A stretch of DNA of 8,400 nucleotides, taken from assembly GCA_021796055.1 (NCBI GenBank), contig JAJYOS010000246.1, positions 1 to 8,400 of the forward strand, in the 5' to 3' direction. The notes below the pieces were generated by a model that saw nothing but the letters and a program-made list of their open reading frames with translations, was not told where the DNA came from and did no database searches. The DNA is from Bacteroidota bacterium (GTDB lineage Bacteria > Bacteroidota > Kryptoniia > Kryptoniales > JAKASW01). This document shows, one piece after another, positions 1 to 6,701 of this stretch; the first letter of the stretch is position 1, and each line of letters starts with the position of its first letter. Both the position numbers and the translations under genes were made by a program.

Positions 1-717
1 GTTAATACTTCTTTCGAAATAATACAGGGCCTCCTGCCTCGTCATATCGCTGACGATTAGCCCTGTATACTCTGCAAGGCCCTCATTAAGTTCAAGGAGA
101 TTCTCGGTTGACTTCGCTTGCGGGTAGAGGAGGTAACGGTATTCCCTGAAGGTCAAGGCGTCGGTGAGGCTTTTCTTCATTTCAGTCGTGGAGGGCGTCT
201 CGAGCGCTTTCCTGAGGGCCTCAAGTTCGAGCCTGAGAAGAATTCTCCCGTTCTTCTCGTCGAGCTGGCTATTGTCAGGGCTGTAGCCTTGAAACCCTAG
301 CGATGGCTGTACGATATGATACAGCTCATGCGCGAACAGGCTGATGCGAATCTTCGTGTAGTTCGGAAGAGGAAGCATGACCATCGCCCACGCTCTGCCG
401 TTCCAGCGCACTACGGTGTTGTTGATGTTTACATTTTCTGGAAGAAGTCCTTCGTAGATGTCTCCCCTGCGGACGAGCGCCCCGCCGGCATCTGGGAAGT
501 TGGAGTAGACCTGTCTTGTCTGCGGGTTCACGACGAGGATTGGGCCGTACATGTCTCTGTCCCAGAGGTCGAAGTGCCTCCTTTCGGCAGTTCGCACTTC
601 TTCGAAGTATGTTGGGAAAGCATTTTCAGGTGAGGAAAACGATTGTGCCGGTGAATGCCGACTAATCCCCAAGATGACAGCCACCGTTGCCGCGAAAAAG
701 GAGATGCGGATCTTCAT
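1..717 (-). CDS. Secreted HExxH metallopeptidase-like protein, N-terminal part
   Basis: The frame is open from an ATG at 717 to the window edge, giving 239 residues; the C-terminus lies outside. Residues 1-25 look like a signal peptide (MKIR, a hydrophobic stretch to Gly17, then SPAQS), so the product is probably exported. HELYH at 130-134, within FAHELYHIVQP, is a zincin HExxH motif: His130 and His134 would bind zinc and Glu131 would be catalytic. The third ligand is not obvious. Candidates are Glu164 or Glu166 (RLELEAL) or Glu212 in NEGLAEYTG (211-219). The latter motif is common in gluzincins but here lies 77 residues past His134, far more than the M1/M4 spacing. The overall pattern reminds me of an uncharacterised bacterial family, recalled and not searched. 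No Shine-Dalgarno is visible before the ATG. The gene follows ada on the same strand after 139 bases. Protease activity is inferred; the substrate is unknown. Confidence 0.8.
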   Translation of the reverse strand, partial: MKIRISFFAATVAVILGISRHSPAQSFSSPENAFPTYFEEVRTAERRHFDLWDRDMYGPILVVNPQTRQVYSNFPDAGGALVRRGDIYEGLLPENVNINNTVVRWNGRAWAMVMLPLPNYTKIRISLFAHELYHIVQPSLGFQGYSPDNSQLDEKNGRILLRLELEALRKALETPSTTEMKKSLTDALTFREYRYLLYPQAKSTENLLELNEGLAEYTGLIVSDMTRQEALYYFERSIN

Positions 718-723
718 TTGTGA

Positions 724-755
724 ATAAAGTATCTGGGGTGACGTGAAAAATCAAA
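724..755 (-). promoter_or_regulatory. Possible promoter of the HExxH protein gene
   Basis: On the minus strand TTTG (752-755) is followed after 20 bases by TACTTTAT (724-731). This partly matches the Bacteroidota sigma pattern TTTG / TAnnTTTG, with the last two bases of the second box wrong. It lies directly before the ATG at 717, so the leader would be very short, consistent with the missing Shine-Dalgarno. The call depends on an unproven lineage guess. Confidence 0.15.
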
Positions 756-856
756 TGAGAGAAGTTGGCGATTCGAAAGTGATATCGAGTTGCTTTCTTT
801 TCCCAGCCCAGGAGGTTTATGTTCAGATCCGGAGGTTGAATTTCAAAAGCTATCTG

Positions 857-1912
857 TCAGGAATTCTTTTTCTCGAAATCGAGGAGCCACTTCTTTCGCC
901 AGAGCCCGCCGCCGTATCCGGTCAGGCTGCCTTCTTTGCCGATGACCCGGTGGCAAGGGATCACGATAGCTATCCGGTTCGCGCCGTTGGCGCTCGCGAC
1001 GGCCCTGATGGCCTTGAGATTGTTCACGGCGATTGCCTGTTCCTCGTATGAGCGAGTCATTCCGTAGGGAATCGTCGTCAACTGGCGCCAAACCGTCTTC
1101 TGGAAATCGGAGCCGGGCGTTACGAGAGGGACTTCAAATGTCCTGCGATTGCCGGCAAAGTATTCTCCGAGTTCCTTTTCTATGTTCAGGATATGTTCAT
1201 TGGTGCCGTAGACGAAGTTCGCCATCAGGAGGCGACGCAGATCTTTCAATTCCAACGGGAACACTCTTCTGTCGGTGAACTCCAGAAGACATAATCCCTC
1301 GTCGGTGGCGCAGGCGATCATCGGTCCGAGCGGCGTAGCGATGCGGTGAATGTTTATGACGTTGACGAACTTTCCGTTGGAAGGATATGTCCCCATGATT
1401 TTCCTGAAGGCGTCAGAAAACCCGCTCACAGAGTCGTACCCGTTCTCGAACGCGGCCTCGGTGACCTCTCCGCCGTTCTTGATTTGACGCAACGCGCCGT
1501 TGATTCGGAGCATTCTCTGGTATGCCTGAAACGACAATCCATGATTCGACTTGAACCATCGCCGCACCTTATTCGGTTCGATGTTCATCTTGGTAAGGTC
1601 GTAATCGGTGATCTTCTTTGATGGGTTCGACGCGACCCGGTCGATAAGTTGTCGGATGTAGTCAGGTGTAGCGCCGAGCGGTTCGAGAGGCTTGCAGATT
1701 TTGCAGGGCCGGTAACCGTTCAGGAGCGCATCTTTCGCGGAATGAAAGAACTCTATGTTCTCTCTTTTCGCACGCCTGGCGGGGCATGTCGGACGGCAGA
1801 AAATCCCGGTGGTCTTCACGCCGACGAAAAAGATTCCTTCATAAGATATGTCCCGCTTCATGAAGGCGTCGTACATCGTATCTTCGTCCCAAAGTGTCGT
1901 ATCGGTTTTCAT
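857..1912 (-). CDS. ada: Ada: bifunctional DNA alkylation repair protein and regulator
   Basis: The 351-residue protein matches full-length Ada (E. coli Ada is 354 residues). Residues 20-80 are the zinc-binding methylphosphotriester domain, with Cys39, Cys43, Cys70 and Cys73 (FCRPTCPAR and YRPCKICKP); Cys39 corresponds to the methyl-accepting Cys38 of E. coli. Residues about 83-177 form an AraC-type double HTH, the second helix pair lying around EAAFENGYDSVSGFSDAFR. Residues about 187-351 are the O6-methylguanine methyltransferase, with IPCHRVIG at 318-325 and acceptor Cys320. Such proteins take methyl groups irreversibly from O6-methylguanine and from phosphotriesters; methylation of the N-domain turns Ada into an activator of its own and other repair genes. 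All key residues are present. The ATG at 1912 has no good Shine-Dalgarno; Met13 is a poorer alternative. It is divergent from the DUF488 gene across 199 bases, which contain a palindrome 25 bases upstream. Confidence 0.96.
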   Translation of the reverse strand: MKTDTTLWDEDTMYDAFMKRDISYEGIFFVGVKTTGIFCRPTCPARRAKRENIEFFHSAKDALLNGYRPCKICKPLEPLGATPDYIRQLIDRVASNPSKKITDYDLTKMNIEPNKVRRWFKSNHGLSFQAYQRMLRINGALRQIKNGGEVTEAAFENGYDSVSGFSDAFRKIMGTYPSNGKFVNVINIHRIATPLGPMIACATDEGLCLLEFTDRRVFPLELKDLRRLLMANFVYGTNEHILNIEKELGEYFAGNRRTFEVPLVTPGSDFQKTVWRQLTTIPYGMTRSYEEQAIAVNNLKAIRAVASANGANRIAIVIPCHRVIGKEGSLTGYGGGLWRKKWLLDFEKKNS

Positions 1913-1936
1913 GTTTCAATCTAATTCTATCGTAAG

Positions 1937-1950
1937 CGGTCGCGCAACCG
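1937..1950. promoter_or_regulatory. Imperfect 14-base palindrome upstream of ada, possible operator
   Basis: CGGTCGCGCAACCG is palindromic except for one mismatched pair (a perfect version would be CGGTTGCGCAACCG). It lies 25 bases upstream of the ada ATG, in the region shared with the divergent DUF488 gene. It includes GCGCA, the core of the E. coli Ada box AAAGCGCA, though the A-rich half is absent. Position and symmetry suggest a regulator site; a symmetric site is not what monomeric Ada normally uses, so another regulator is equally possible. Confidence 0.3.
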
Positions 1951-2014
1951 TAAAATTGACAACGATATTCTCTCTGCGATAAATCTTGAAGCGAGGAGGA
2001 GGGGGTTAGTAATT

Positions 2015-2043
2015 TTGACGGCCGCAAGGGAACATTGTAAATT
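2015..2043 (+). promoter_or_regulatory. Possible sigma70-type promoter for the DUF488 gene
   Basis: TTGACG (2015-2020) is followed after 17 bases by TAAATT (2038-2043); five of six and four of six bases match the sigma70 consensus. Transcription would start near 2050, giving a leader of about 60 bases before the ATG at 2112. A second candidate lies upstream: TTGACA at 1956-1961 with GATAAA at 1978-1983 (16-base spacer). Both rest on consensus matching only. Confidence 0.3.
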
Positions 2044-2096
2044 ACTCCGTGACGCAAGAAGTCATTCTAGGGCCCGTATTATGGAACTACCGGATA

Positions 2097-2102
2097 AAGG
2101 AG
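2097..2102 (+). promoter_or_regulatory. Ribosome binding site of the DUF488 gene
   Basis: AAGGAG lies 9 bases before the ATG at 2112 and fixes that start. It is a clear Shine-Dalgarno site, in contrast to ada and the HExxH gene, which have none visible. An ATG at 2107 is out of frame. Confidence 0.75.
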
Positions 2103-2111
2103 TAATATGAT

Positions 2112-2498
2112 ATGGCTATTCGAATCGTAAGGCTTGGGAGTCCGCGCGTGAAAGGCGAGGGGCCGCGCATTGGAACCGTCCGTCGTCCGCCCCGCGGCGT
2201 TCCGAAGTCCGAGTTCGCATCGAGAAATTTCTATGACGTATGGTTTCCCAATCTCGCGCCGAGCGATGAGGCCGTGAAGCTTGCCCAGGCAGCGGAGACG
2301 CCAGCACATTGGAACGCGTTTGTCAGGAAATACCGCTCGGAGATGTCGACTCCTGAGAACGTTCATTCCCTGGAGCTCCTTGCCGAATTGTCGCACCATA
2401 CTAACTTCTCGGTCGGATGTTACTGTGAGAATGAAGCGCATTGCCACAGGTCAATCTTGCGAGAGTTGCTACTCGATAAGGGGGCCGAGCTCACTTAG
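2112..2498 (+). CDS. DUF488 family protein
   Basis: The 128-residue cytosolic protein has the recognisable pattern of small DUF488 (YeaO-like) proteins: RRPPRGVPK at 24-32, YDVWFPNLAPS at 41-51, W67..F70 with YRSEM at 74-78, and a C-terminal SVGCYCENEAHCHRS at 100-114. Cys103, Cys105, Glu106, Cys111, His112 and Arg113 of that last block are the family's hallmark and could bind metal or serve redox chemistry; the function is not established to my knowledge. The start is set by AAGGAG 9 bases upstream. The length is normal for the short form and the gene looks intact. It is divergent from ada, so a shared regulatory region is possible, and it ends 19 bases from the convergent permease gene. A link to alkylation repair is only suggested by position. 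Confidence 0.88.
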   Translation: MAIRIVRLGSPRVKGEGPRIGTVRRPPRGVPKSEFASRNFYDVWFPNLAPSDEAVKLAQAAETPAHWNAFVRKYRSEMSTPENVHSLELLAELSHHTNFSVGCYCENEAHCHRSILRELLLDKGAELT

Positions 2499-2517
2499 CC
2501 AAACCGTCAGAACGGCG

Positions 2518-3768
2518 TCAACATGGGCGTTGCGATCCCCCCGCTAGACTTATCTTTCGATTTGAGGCGTGCCTGAAGGGCAGCCGGTTTGCCAGGAACA
2601 CCGCGACTACTATCCCGAAGACAAGAATGTTTCCCGTCGCGTCGGTCATCAGAAGCCCATGCGTGCCGAAGTTTGAATATCCAAACCCGTCGAGCCAAGT
2701 CATGTACGCGAGAGGAATACTCCCCGCGGCTGACAAAGCGCTGTAAAGTGTGCTCGCGTCCTGTGTATCCGGCCCGACTATCTCTACAATAAGACCGGTA
2801 AATCTTGCCCAGCAAAGTCCCTGAGTCACGAGGTAAACAATGGTCCCGATGAGATAACCTGTCGGTCCGATCACCGACATAAGCACTATGGCGGCGAGGC
2901 CGTTTAGAAATCCCGCGGCGGCATAGACGATCCGTCCGTCCCAGTTCCCCGGCACCATCGCCCCGAGGAGCGAGCCGGCCCCGAGCGCGATTCCCCCGCC
3001 TAGTCCGTTTATCCATATCACTCCCGACGCGCCGACGCCGTAGTGCGACGCGATCGCGGGAAGGAGAATTTGCGCGGCTCCGGTGCCCGCGGGCGCCATC
3101 AGAAGAAGCGCGGTCCATCTCCTGAACGGGCTCTTGAAAACGCCGCCGACCTCACGCCTCATGGCCGCGAGGCGACCCTTAAACCAGTGTGAAGCCGCAG
3201 GCTCTTTCTCGGGAAGCGAGAGCGCAACTAAAGCGGGGGCACAAAGTACAACGGCCGCTATAAGGCCGCTTACGAAAAAGGGGAGGCGTGTTACCAGCCA
3301 GAGAATCAGTGCTCCGCCCAGCGCACCGCCGGCAAGATAGCCCGCCTGGTTCCATGCGGCAGCTTTCGACTGATCTTCCGCCGGAAGCGTGGTAACCATC
3401 AGGCCGCCCGACGAGGCAAGCACGAGGGAGACGGTGATTCCACCGAGGAGAAGCAACCCTGTCATAATATGGACACTCGATGCGCTCACGAGCGGGAGCG
3501 CGATCCAAAGGCACACGGCGGTCGCGGCCGCCGAAAGCACGAGCCAAACCCTCCGCCTCAGCCTGACGTCTACAAGCGGAGCCCAAAGAAAGACCAGGAT
3601 ATTTGGCAGCTGGAGTATCGAGCCTATCGTCCCGATCTCGTAAACGGAGATACCCGCTTTACTGAGCAGAAAAGGGAGCGGAGTCGATGTGAAGCCAACG
3701 TAGACCGCGACGGGCAAAATGAGAAGGCCGAACGCCCATGGACGCGGCCACTTTCTCGATCCGTTCAT
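2518..3768 (-). CDS. AmpG-like MFS permease
   Basis: From the ATG at 3768 the product is 416 residues with about 12 hydrophobic segments in two groups of six, split by a charged cytoplasmic loop at roughly residues 184-216 (LPEKEPAASHWFKGRLAAMRR). The N-terminal block, PLPFLLSKAGISVYEIG followed by PNILVFLWAPLVDV and the basic run RLRRR, resembles AmpG and related PAT-type permeases, where WAPL.D occupies the MFS motif A position. The late segment ASTLYSALSAAGSIPLAY also resembles AmpG. AmpG imports anhydromuropeptides across the inner membrane in peptidoglycan recycling; the substrate here cannot be assigned, and there is no recycling gene nearby. The frame stays open upstream to a TTG at 3861, which would add 31 hydrophilic residues, but that TTG has no Shine-Dalgarno. 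The ATG at 3768, with only a weak GGA behind it, starts just before the first membrane segment and is preferred. Confidence 0.85.
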   Translation of the reverse strand: MNGSRKWPRPWAFGLLILPVAVYVGFTSTPLPFLLSKAGISVYEIGTIGSILQLPNILVFLWAPLVDVRLRRRVWLVLSAAATAVCLWIALPLVSASSVHIMTGLLLLGGITVSLVLASSGGLMVTTLPAEDQSKAAAWNQAGYLAGGALGGALILWLVTRLPFFVSGLIAAVVLCAPALVALSLPEKEPAASHWFKGRLAAMRREVGGVFKSPFRRWTALLLMAPAGTGAAQILLPAIASHYGVGASGVIWINGLGGGIALGAGSLLGAMVPGNWDGRIVYAAAGFLNGLAAIVLMSVIGPTGYLIGTIVYLVTQGLCWARFTGLIVEIVGPDTQDASTLYSALSAAGSIPLAYMTWLDGFGYSNFGTHGLLMTDATGNILVFGIVVAVFLANRLPFRHASNRKISLAGGSQRPC

Positions 3769-4265
3769 TAGGATTCCATTCCGGTTATATTTTTGTGCGC
3801 CGTTTTTTCTCTCTTCATTTGGAATGTCTTTGGTGGAACATGGAGCCGGAGCATTCGACAATGCCGCAACTGAAAGTATTCCCAGCCTTGCTCGCGGGAA
3901 AAGTTATCCCTCCAATACAGGATCTATAACATCCTTTTATTCGATAACGTTCTAAGAGCTCGCCCATGGTTTCCATGAAGATGTTCATGCCCTGGATCAA
4001 TCGCGACGCGAGCCTTCACCTGAAAATTGCCATGGAGGCGAAGGCGACTACCGCCGTCTGAAGTGTGCATCGTCCATCGCATGCGAAACGGTAATGGACA
4101 TCTTTGGCTTTGAACAGTGAGGCTGTCAGTGCCGTCAGCAATGTCCCTTCGAACGCGGATTGTCGAGCTTGAATATTCGGGTGTCGATGGACCAATAATT
4201 GTTTATCAATTCTAATTCTTCTAATATTCACAATCATCTGGATACGAAGTTAAATATGAGCTGAA
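3769..4265. other. Roughly 500-base intergenic region without a convincing gene
   Basis: This lies between the divergent permease and ICMT-like genes and should hold both promoters. Its last 70 bases are AT-rich. Open frames exist but look weak: minus 4016-4237 (73 codons from ATG, no Shine-Dalgarno, no recognised motif), minus 3815-4000 (TTG start) and plus 3966-4061 (31 codons). Short stems occur, such as CATGG/CCATG at 3965-3977 and GGCG/CGCC at 4043-4055, without a T-run. There is no tRNA, transposase or tandem repeat. It may hold a small RNA or decayed gene; I cannot show either. Confidence 0.5.
4199..4227 (+). promoter_or_regulatory. Possible promoter of the ICMT-like gene
   Basis: TTGTTT (4199-4204) and TAATAT (4222-4227) are separated by 17 bases in an AT-rich stretch about 40 bases before the ATG at 4266. 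Three of six and four of six bases match the sigma70 consensus. TTCTAAT-like words are repeated inside the spacer. The local AT-richness supports promoter function but also makes chance matches likely. Confidence 0.25.
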
Positions 4266-4931
4266 ATGGATCAATCGGCAATCTACCGAGATAAATCACC
4301 ATCAATAAAGTCAAAGGCAACTCTCGCGGCTATACACTTCCTCATTGTGTTGGCGGTATTGTGGATACTCTTTGGCGTCCAACATCAGGGAAGCTCGGGC
4401 CTGCGCCGTTCGCTGTTGGCTGCAGTGGCTATACTTTATTTCACGCGCGTACTCGGAACTCTCTTCGTCTTCATAAAGCGAAAGGTGGGGTGGAGCGAGG
4501 TCGCCACGATAGCCGTTTGGGTTGGGTTCATCGATATACTTATCGCGCACTTCGGCGCGATGAGCGACGTGAAGGTGGGAGCATGGACGCTGGTTGGCGG
4601 GCTAATGGTCCTAACGGGATCTGCAGTCAACACGGGATCGGAATGGCAGAGGATGGTCTGGAAGCGGCGTCCTGAAAACAAAGGTCACCTATACACTGGT
4701 GGGATGTGGGGACTCTCACGCCACGTTAATTATTTCGGCGATATTGTCCTTTTCACGGGGTGGGTTTTGATGTCGGGACAACCTGCGCTTCTTATAATAC
4801 CTGTTGTGATGTTCGGCGGATTCGCTTTCGGAAATATCCCGGCACAGGACCGCTATCTCTTGGAACGCTACGGCGAGGAATACAAGTTATATGAGAAAAG
4901 TACCGCGCGACTGATTCCATTCATCTTCTGA
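4266..4931 (+). CDS. ICMT/DUF1295-like integral membrane protein
   Basis: The 221-residue protein has about six hydrophobic segments (near 19-38, 48-70, 76-94, 103-122, 155-170 and 172-190). The C-terminal half carries the signature shared by isoprenylcysteine carboxyl methyltransferases, phospholipid methyltransferases and DUF1295/steroid 5-alpha-reductase-like proteins: GHLYTGGMWGLSRHVNYFGD at 140-159, with Ser151, Arg152, His153, Asn155 and Tyr156, then DRYLLERYGEEYKLYEKST at 195-213, ending in RLIPFIF. In ICMT these regions bind S-adenosylmethionine and the substrate. A membrane methyltransferase or reductase acting on a lipid or isoprenoid is a fair inference; the exact reaction cannot be told. 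The ATG start has only a weak GAG 5 bases upstream. The gene ends 42 bases before the convergent glycosyltransferase gene, and that gap shows no clear terminator hairpin. Confidence 0.85.
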   Translation: MDQSAIYRDKSPSIKSKATLAAIHFLIVLAVLWILFGVQHQGSSGLRRSLLAAVAILYFTRVLGTLFVFIKRKVGWSEVATIAVWVGFIDILIAHFGAMSDVKVGAWTLVGGLMVLTGSAVNTGSEWQRMVWKRRPENKGHLYTGGMWGLSRHVNYFGDIVLFTGWVLMSGQPALLIIPVVMFGGFAFGNIPAQDRYLLERYGEEYKLYEKSTARLIPFIF

Positions 4932-4973
4932 ATGAATATCGCCGGGCGGGCGCGGACGGATACTCTGCCCACT

Positions 4974-6542
4974 TCAAATGAACATCTTCACTCTCCTCCA
5001 GATCTCCGCGAACGGCATTTTGAACCCTCTGCAGATGAAGATCGGCAGATTATTTTCATACGGAATTGAATATTTGTCACGTATGACCGCCGCCTCCGTC
5101 ACGGAATCGCAGACTTCGAGATTCCCTTTCAAATTTCCCCCGATCACAAGGATCGTTGAAAATGTACTGTCCTCTCTACCCCAATACCAGTAGTTATTGT
5201 GCCCGCAAATTACCTTGGGGAGCGGATACTCGCCGCGAAAGAAATCAATTGCACCTGCTTCTCCGTAATTGTGCGCAAAGACAACTATGCTATTACGCTC
5301 TTTAAGTGGAAGAGAAAGATAGACTCTTGATACAGTCGCCGCCATATTCCTCCACCCGAACATGTCGGCGTAAAATTGTGGAAGCGCTGCCACTTCGTTG
5401 GATTCGCCCGAAGAAGGGGCAATCCCGATTGTCTTTGAATAGTCGATGAAAGTTTGAACCGGTAGAACAGGCAACGCCAATGGAAGGAGTAACATTCCGG
5501 AAACCGTGACAAGGGAAGGTACCGCGGTCTTTGTCCAGCTAAAACCTCGCCTGGACGCGATCCGCTCGAACATTACTGCGCCGCCGGCAAAAAGAATTGG
5601 GAAAGCTGGCCCGATATATTCCGACTTCGAATGCCAGTTGACAATCAGAATAATGAACGAGATGAGGAACAAGTATCCCACCAGGCGGTATTTCCTTCCT
5701 TCATCATTGAAGAAGAAAAAATAAATTCCCGCCAGCCAGACGGGTGCGGCGAGAGGGTTCATCACAAGGATCGTGTCCGATATGAACGTCAAAGGATTTT
5801 GAGACGCGTATTTGATGGATGAAGCATTGTGAATGAATTCTAACGTGGCGAAGTTGTGCGCAACGTTCCAAACGATGTACGGACTGAAGATGACGAGCGC
5901 GATTATCCCTGCGATGTAAGGCCATTTTGTTCTCAGGTGTGTTCGTTGATGCGTGAGTAGAAGCGCAACCACCAGGCTGGAGCCGAACCATAGAATGTCG
6001 ATCTTGTTAAGCAATCCGAAACCGAGCGTGATGCCGAGGATGAGCCATAGCCGACGTGTTCGTGGACCCGGCTGTTCTGAGATTACGATGAGCAAAACGA
6101 TATATGCCCCGAGCGACCAGAAAAGCCAATCGAAACCGTTCATGGAATATATCGTGTTTGTTCCGAGAAATTGAGGCGTGATTGCCATAATCAGGCAGGC
6201 GAGGGTGACCGCGAACATTCCACCGTTGAGTTTTCTGGCGATCAGACCGGTCAGATAAACGGTGATGCCCGATGCCAGCGCAGGAAGGAGTCTCAACGCA
6301 AATATCGAATCACCGAAGAGCTTCATGCTGATGTACAGTATGAAGCTCGAGAGCGGCGGCTGGTCTACATAACCTGCGGCGAGATGTCGGCTGCACGCGA
6401 TGTAATAAAGTTCGTCCCTGAAGTAGCCGTAGTGCGCGAATGCGTTCGAGAAAAGATGAAGAAGAACTTCGGCGACTGCGAATGCGGTAATGACATAAGT
6501 GAAGCGCCGCGAGGGACTCTCAATAGGGGGAGCGTTATTCAT
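4974..6542 (-). CDS. GT39/PMT-type membrane glycosyltransferase
   Basis: The 522-residue protein has many hydrophobic segments up to about residue 365 and a soluble, probably periplasmic, C-terminal domain. YGYFRDELYYIACSRHLAAG at 38-57 followed by YVDQPPLSSF (58-67) is the first-loop signature of the dolichyl/undecaprenyl-phosphate-sugar mannosyltransferase family (PMT_2, ArnT-like); Asp43 and Glu44 match the acidic catalytic pair. The C-terminal HNYGEAGAIDFFRGEYPLP and VICGHNNYWYWG (424-455) is a pattern I recall from bacterial members. These enzymes move a sugar from a polyprenyl phosphate carrier to lipid A, protein or glycan on the outer face of the inner membrane; donor and acceptor are unknown here. 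The ATG at 6542 has a GGAG site (6553-6556) 10 bases away. It lies 159 bases downstream of the helicase gene on the same strand. One sampled 60-base row (5641-5700) is about 43% GC, against about 63% for a row in the permease (3001-3060). Confidence 0.92.
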   Translation of the reverse strand: MNNAPPIESPSRRFTYVITAFAVAEVLLHLFSNAFAHYGYFRDELYYIACSRHLAAGYVDQPPLSSFILYISMKLFGDSIFALRLLPALASGITVYLTGLIARKLNGGMFAVTLACLIMAITPQFLGTNTIYSMNGFDWLFWSLGAYIVLLIVISEQPGPRTRRLWLILGITLGFGLLNKIDILWFGSSLVVALLLTHQRTHLRTKWPYIAGIIALVIFSPYIVWNVAHNFATLEFIHNASSIKYASQNPLTFISDTILVMNPLAAPVWLAGIYFFFFNDEGRKYRLVGYLFLISFIILIVNWHSKSEYIGPAFPILFAGGAVMFERIASRRGFSWTKTAVPSLVTVSGMLLLPLALPVLPVQTFIDYSKTIGIAPSSGESNEVAALPQFYADMFGWRNMAATVSRVYLSLPLKERNSIVVFAHNYGEAGAIDFFRGEYPLPKVICGHNNYWYWGREDSTFSTILVIGGNLKGNLEVCDSVTEAAVIRDKYSIPYENNLPIFICRGFKMPFAEIWRRVKMFI

Positions 6543-6665
6543 TATTTTCTCACTCCGATTCTGTCTGATGTACCGTTGGAATCAGCCGATCCATGAATAT
6601 GCATCCGCGGACCGCAGTCCCAATGTTGGTTTCGACGGATATGTCCATTCGAAGTTACGATCCTC

Positions 6666-6689
6666 GAAAGCAAGGTGCTGATTGCTTTC
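6666..6689 (-). terminator. Hairpin downstream of the helicase gene
   Basis: An 8-base inverted repeat, GAAAGCAA (6666-6673) and TTGCTTTC (6682-6689), surrounds an 8-base loop. It starts 12 bases after the helicase stop codon, the expected place for a transcript end. No T-run follows it on the minus strand (GAGGATCG comes next), so it is not a standard intrinsic terminator; it may protect the RNA end or be chance. Confidence 0.3.
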
Positions 6690-6701
6690 TCAAGCTCCCA
6701 T

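Noticed and set aside
810..839. AGGAGG followed by a six-codon ATG...TGA frame on the plus strand
   Set aside because: The spacing between AGGAGG and ATG is only three bases, the frame encodes six residues, and nothing downstream on that strand needs a leader peptide.
743..1924. Several plus-strand open frames across the ada region
   Set aside because: They run antisense to a complete, well-conserved ada and show no family pattern; they are shadows of its codon bias.
2015..2110. A 32-codon frame from TTG ending just before the DUF488 ATG, possible leader peptide
   Set aside because: No Shine-Dalgarno site is correctly placed before the TTG, the peptide has no recognisable pattern, and the same bases form a promoter-like sequence.
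2504..2515. CCGT/ACGG hairpin between the convergent DUF488 and permease genes
   Set aside because: A four-base stem with a four-base loop and no T-run is too weak to call a terminator.
3966..4061. 31-codon plus-strand frame as a small protein gene
   Set aside because: Only a weak AAGAG precedes it and the peptide is unrecognised; a frame of this length is expected by chance.
4016..4237. 73-codon minus-strand frame as a real gene
   Set aside because: It lacks a Shine-Dalgarno, matches no family I know, and overlaps the AT-rich promoter region of the ICMT-like gene. It is kept only as a lead in the intergenic entry.
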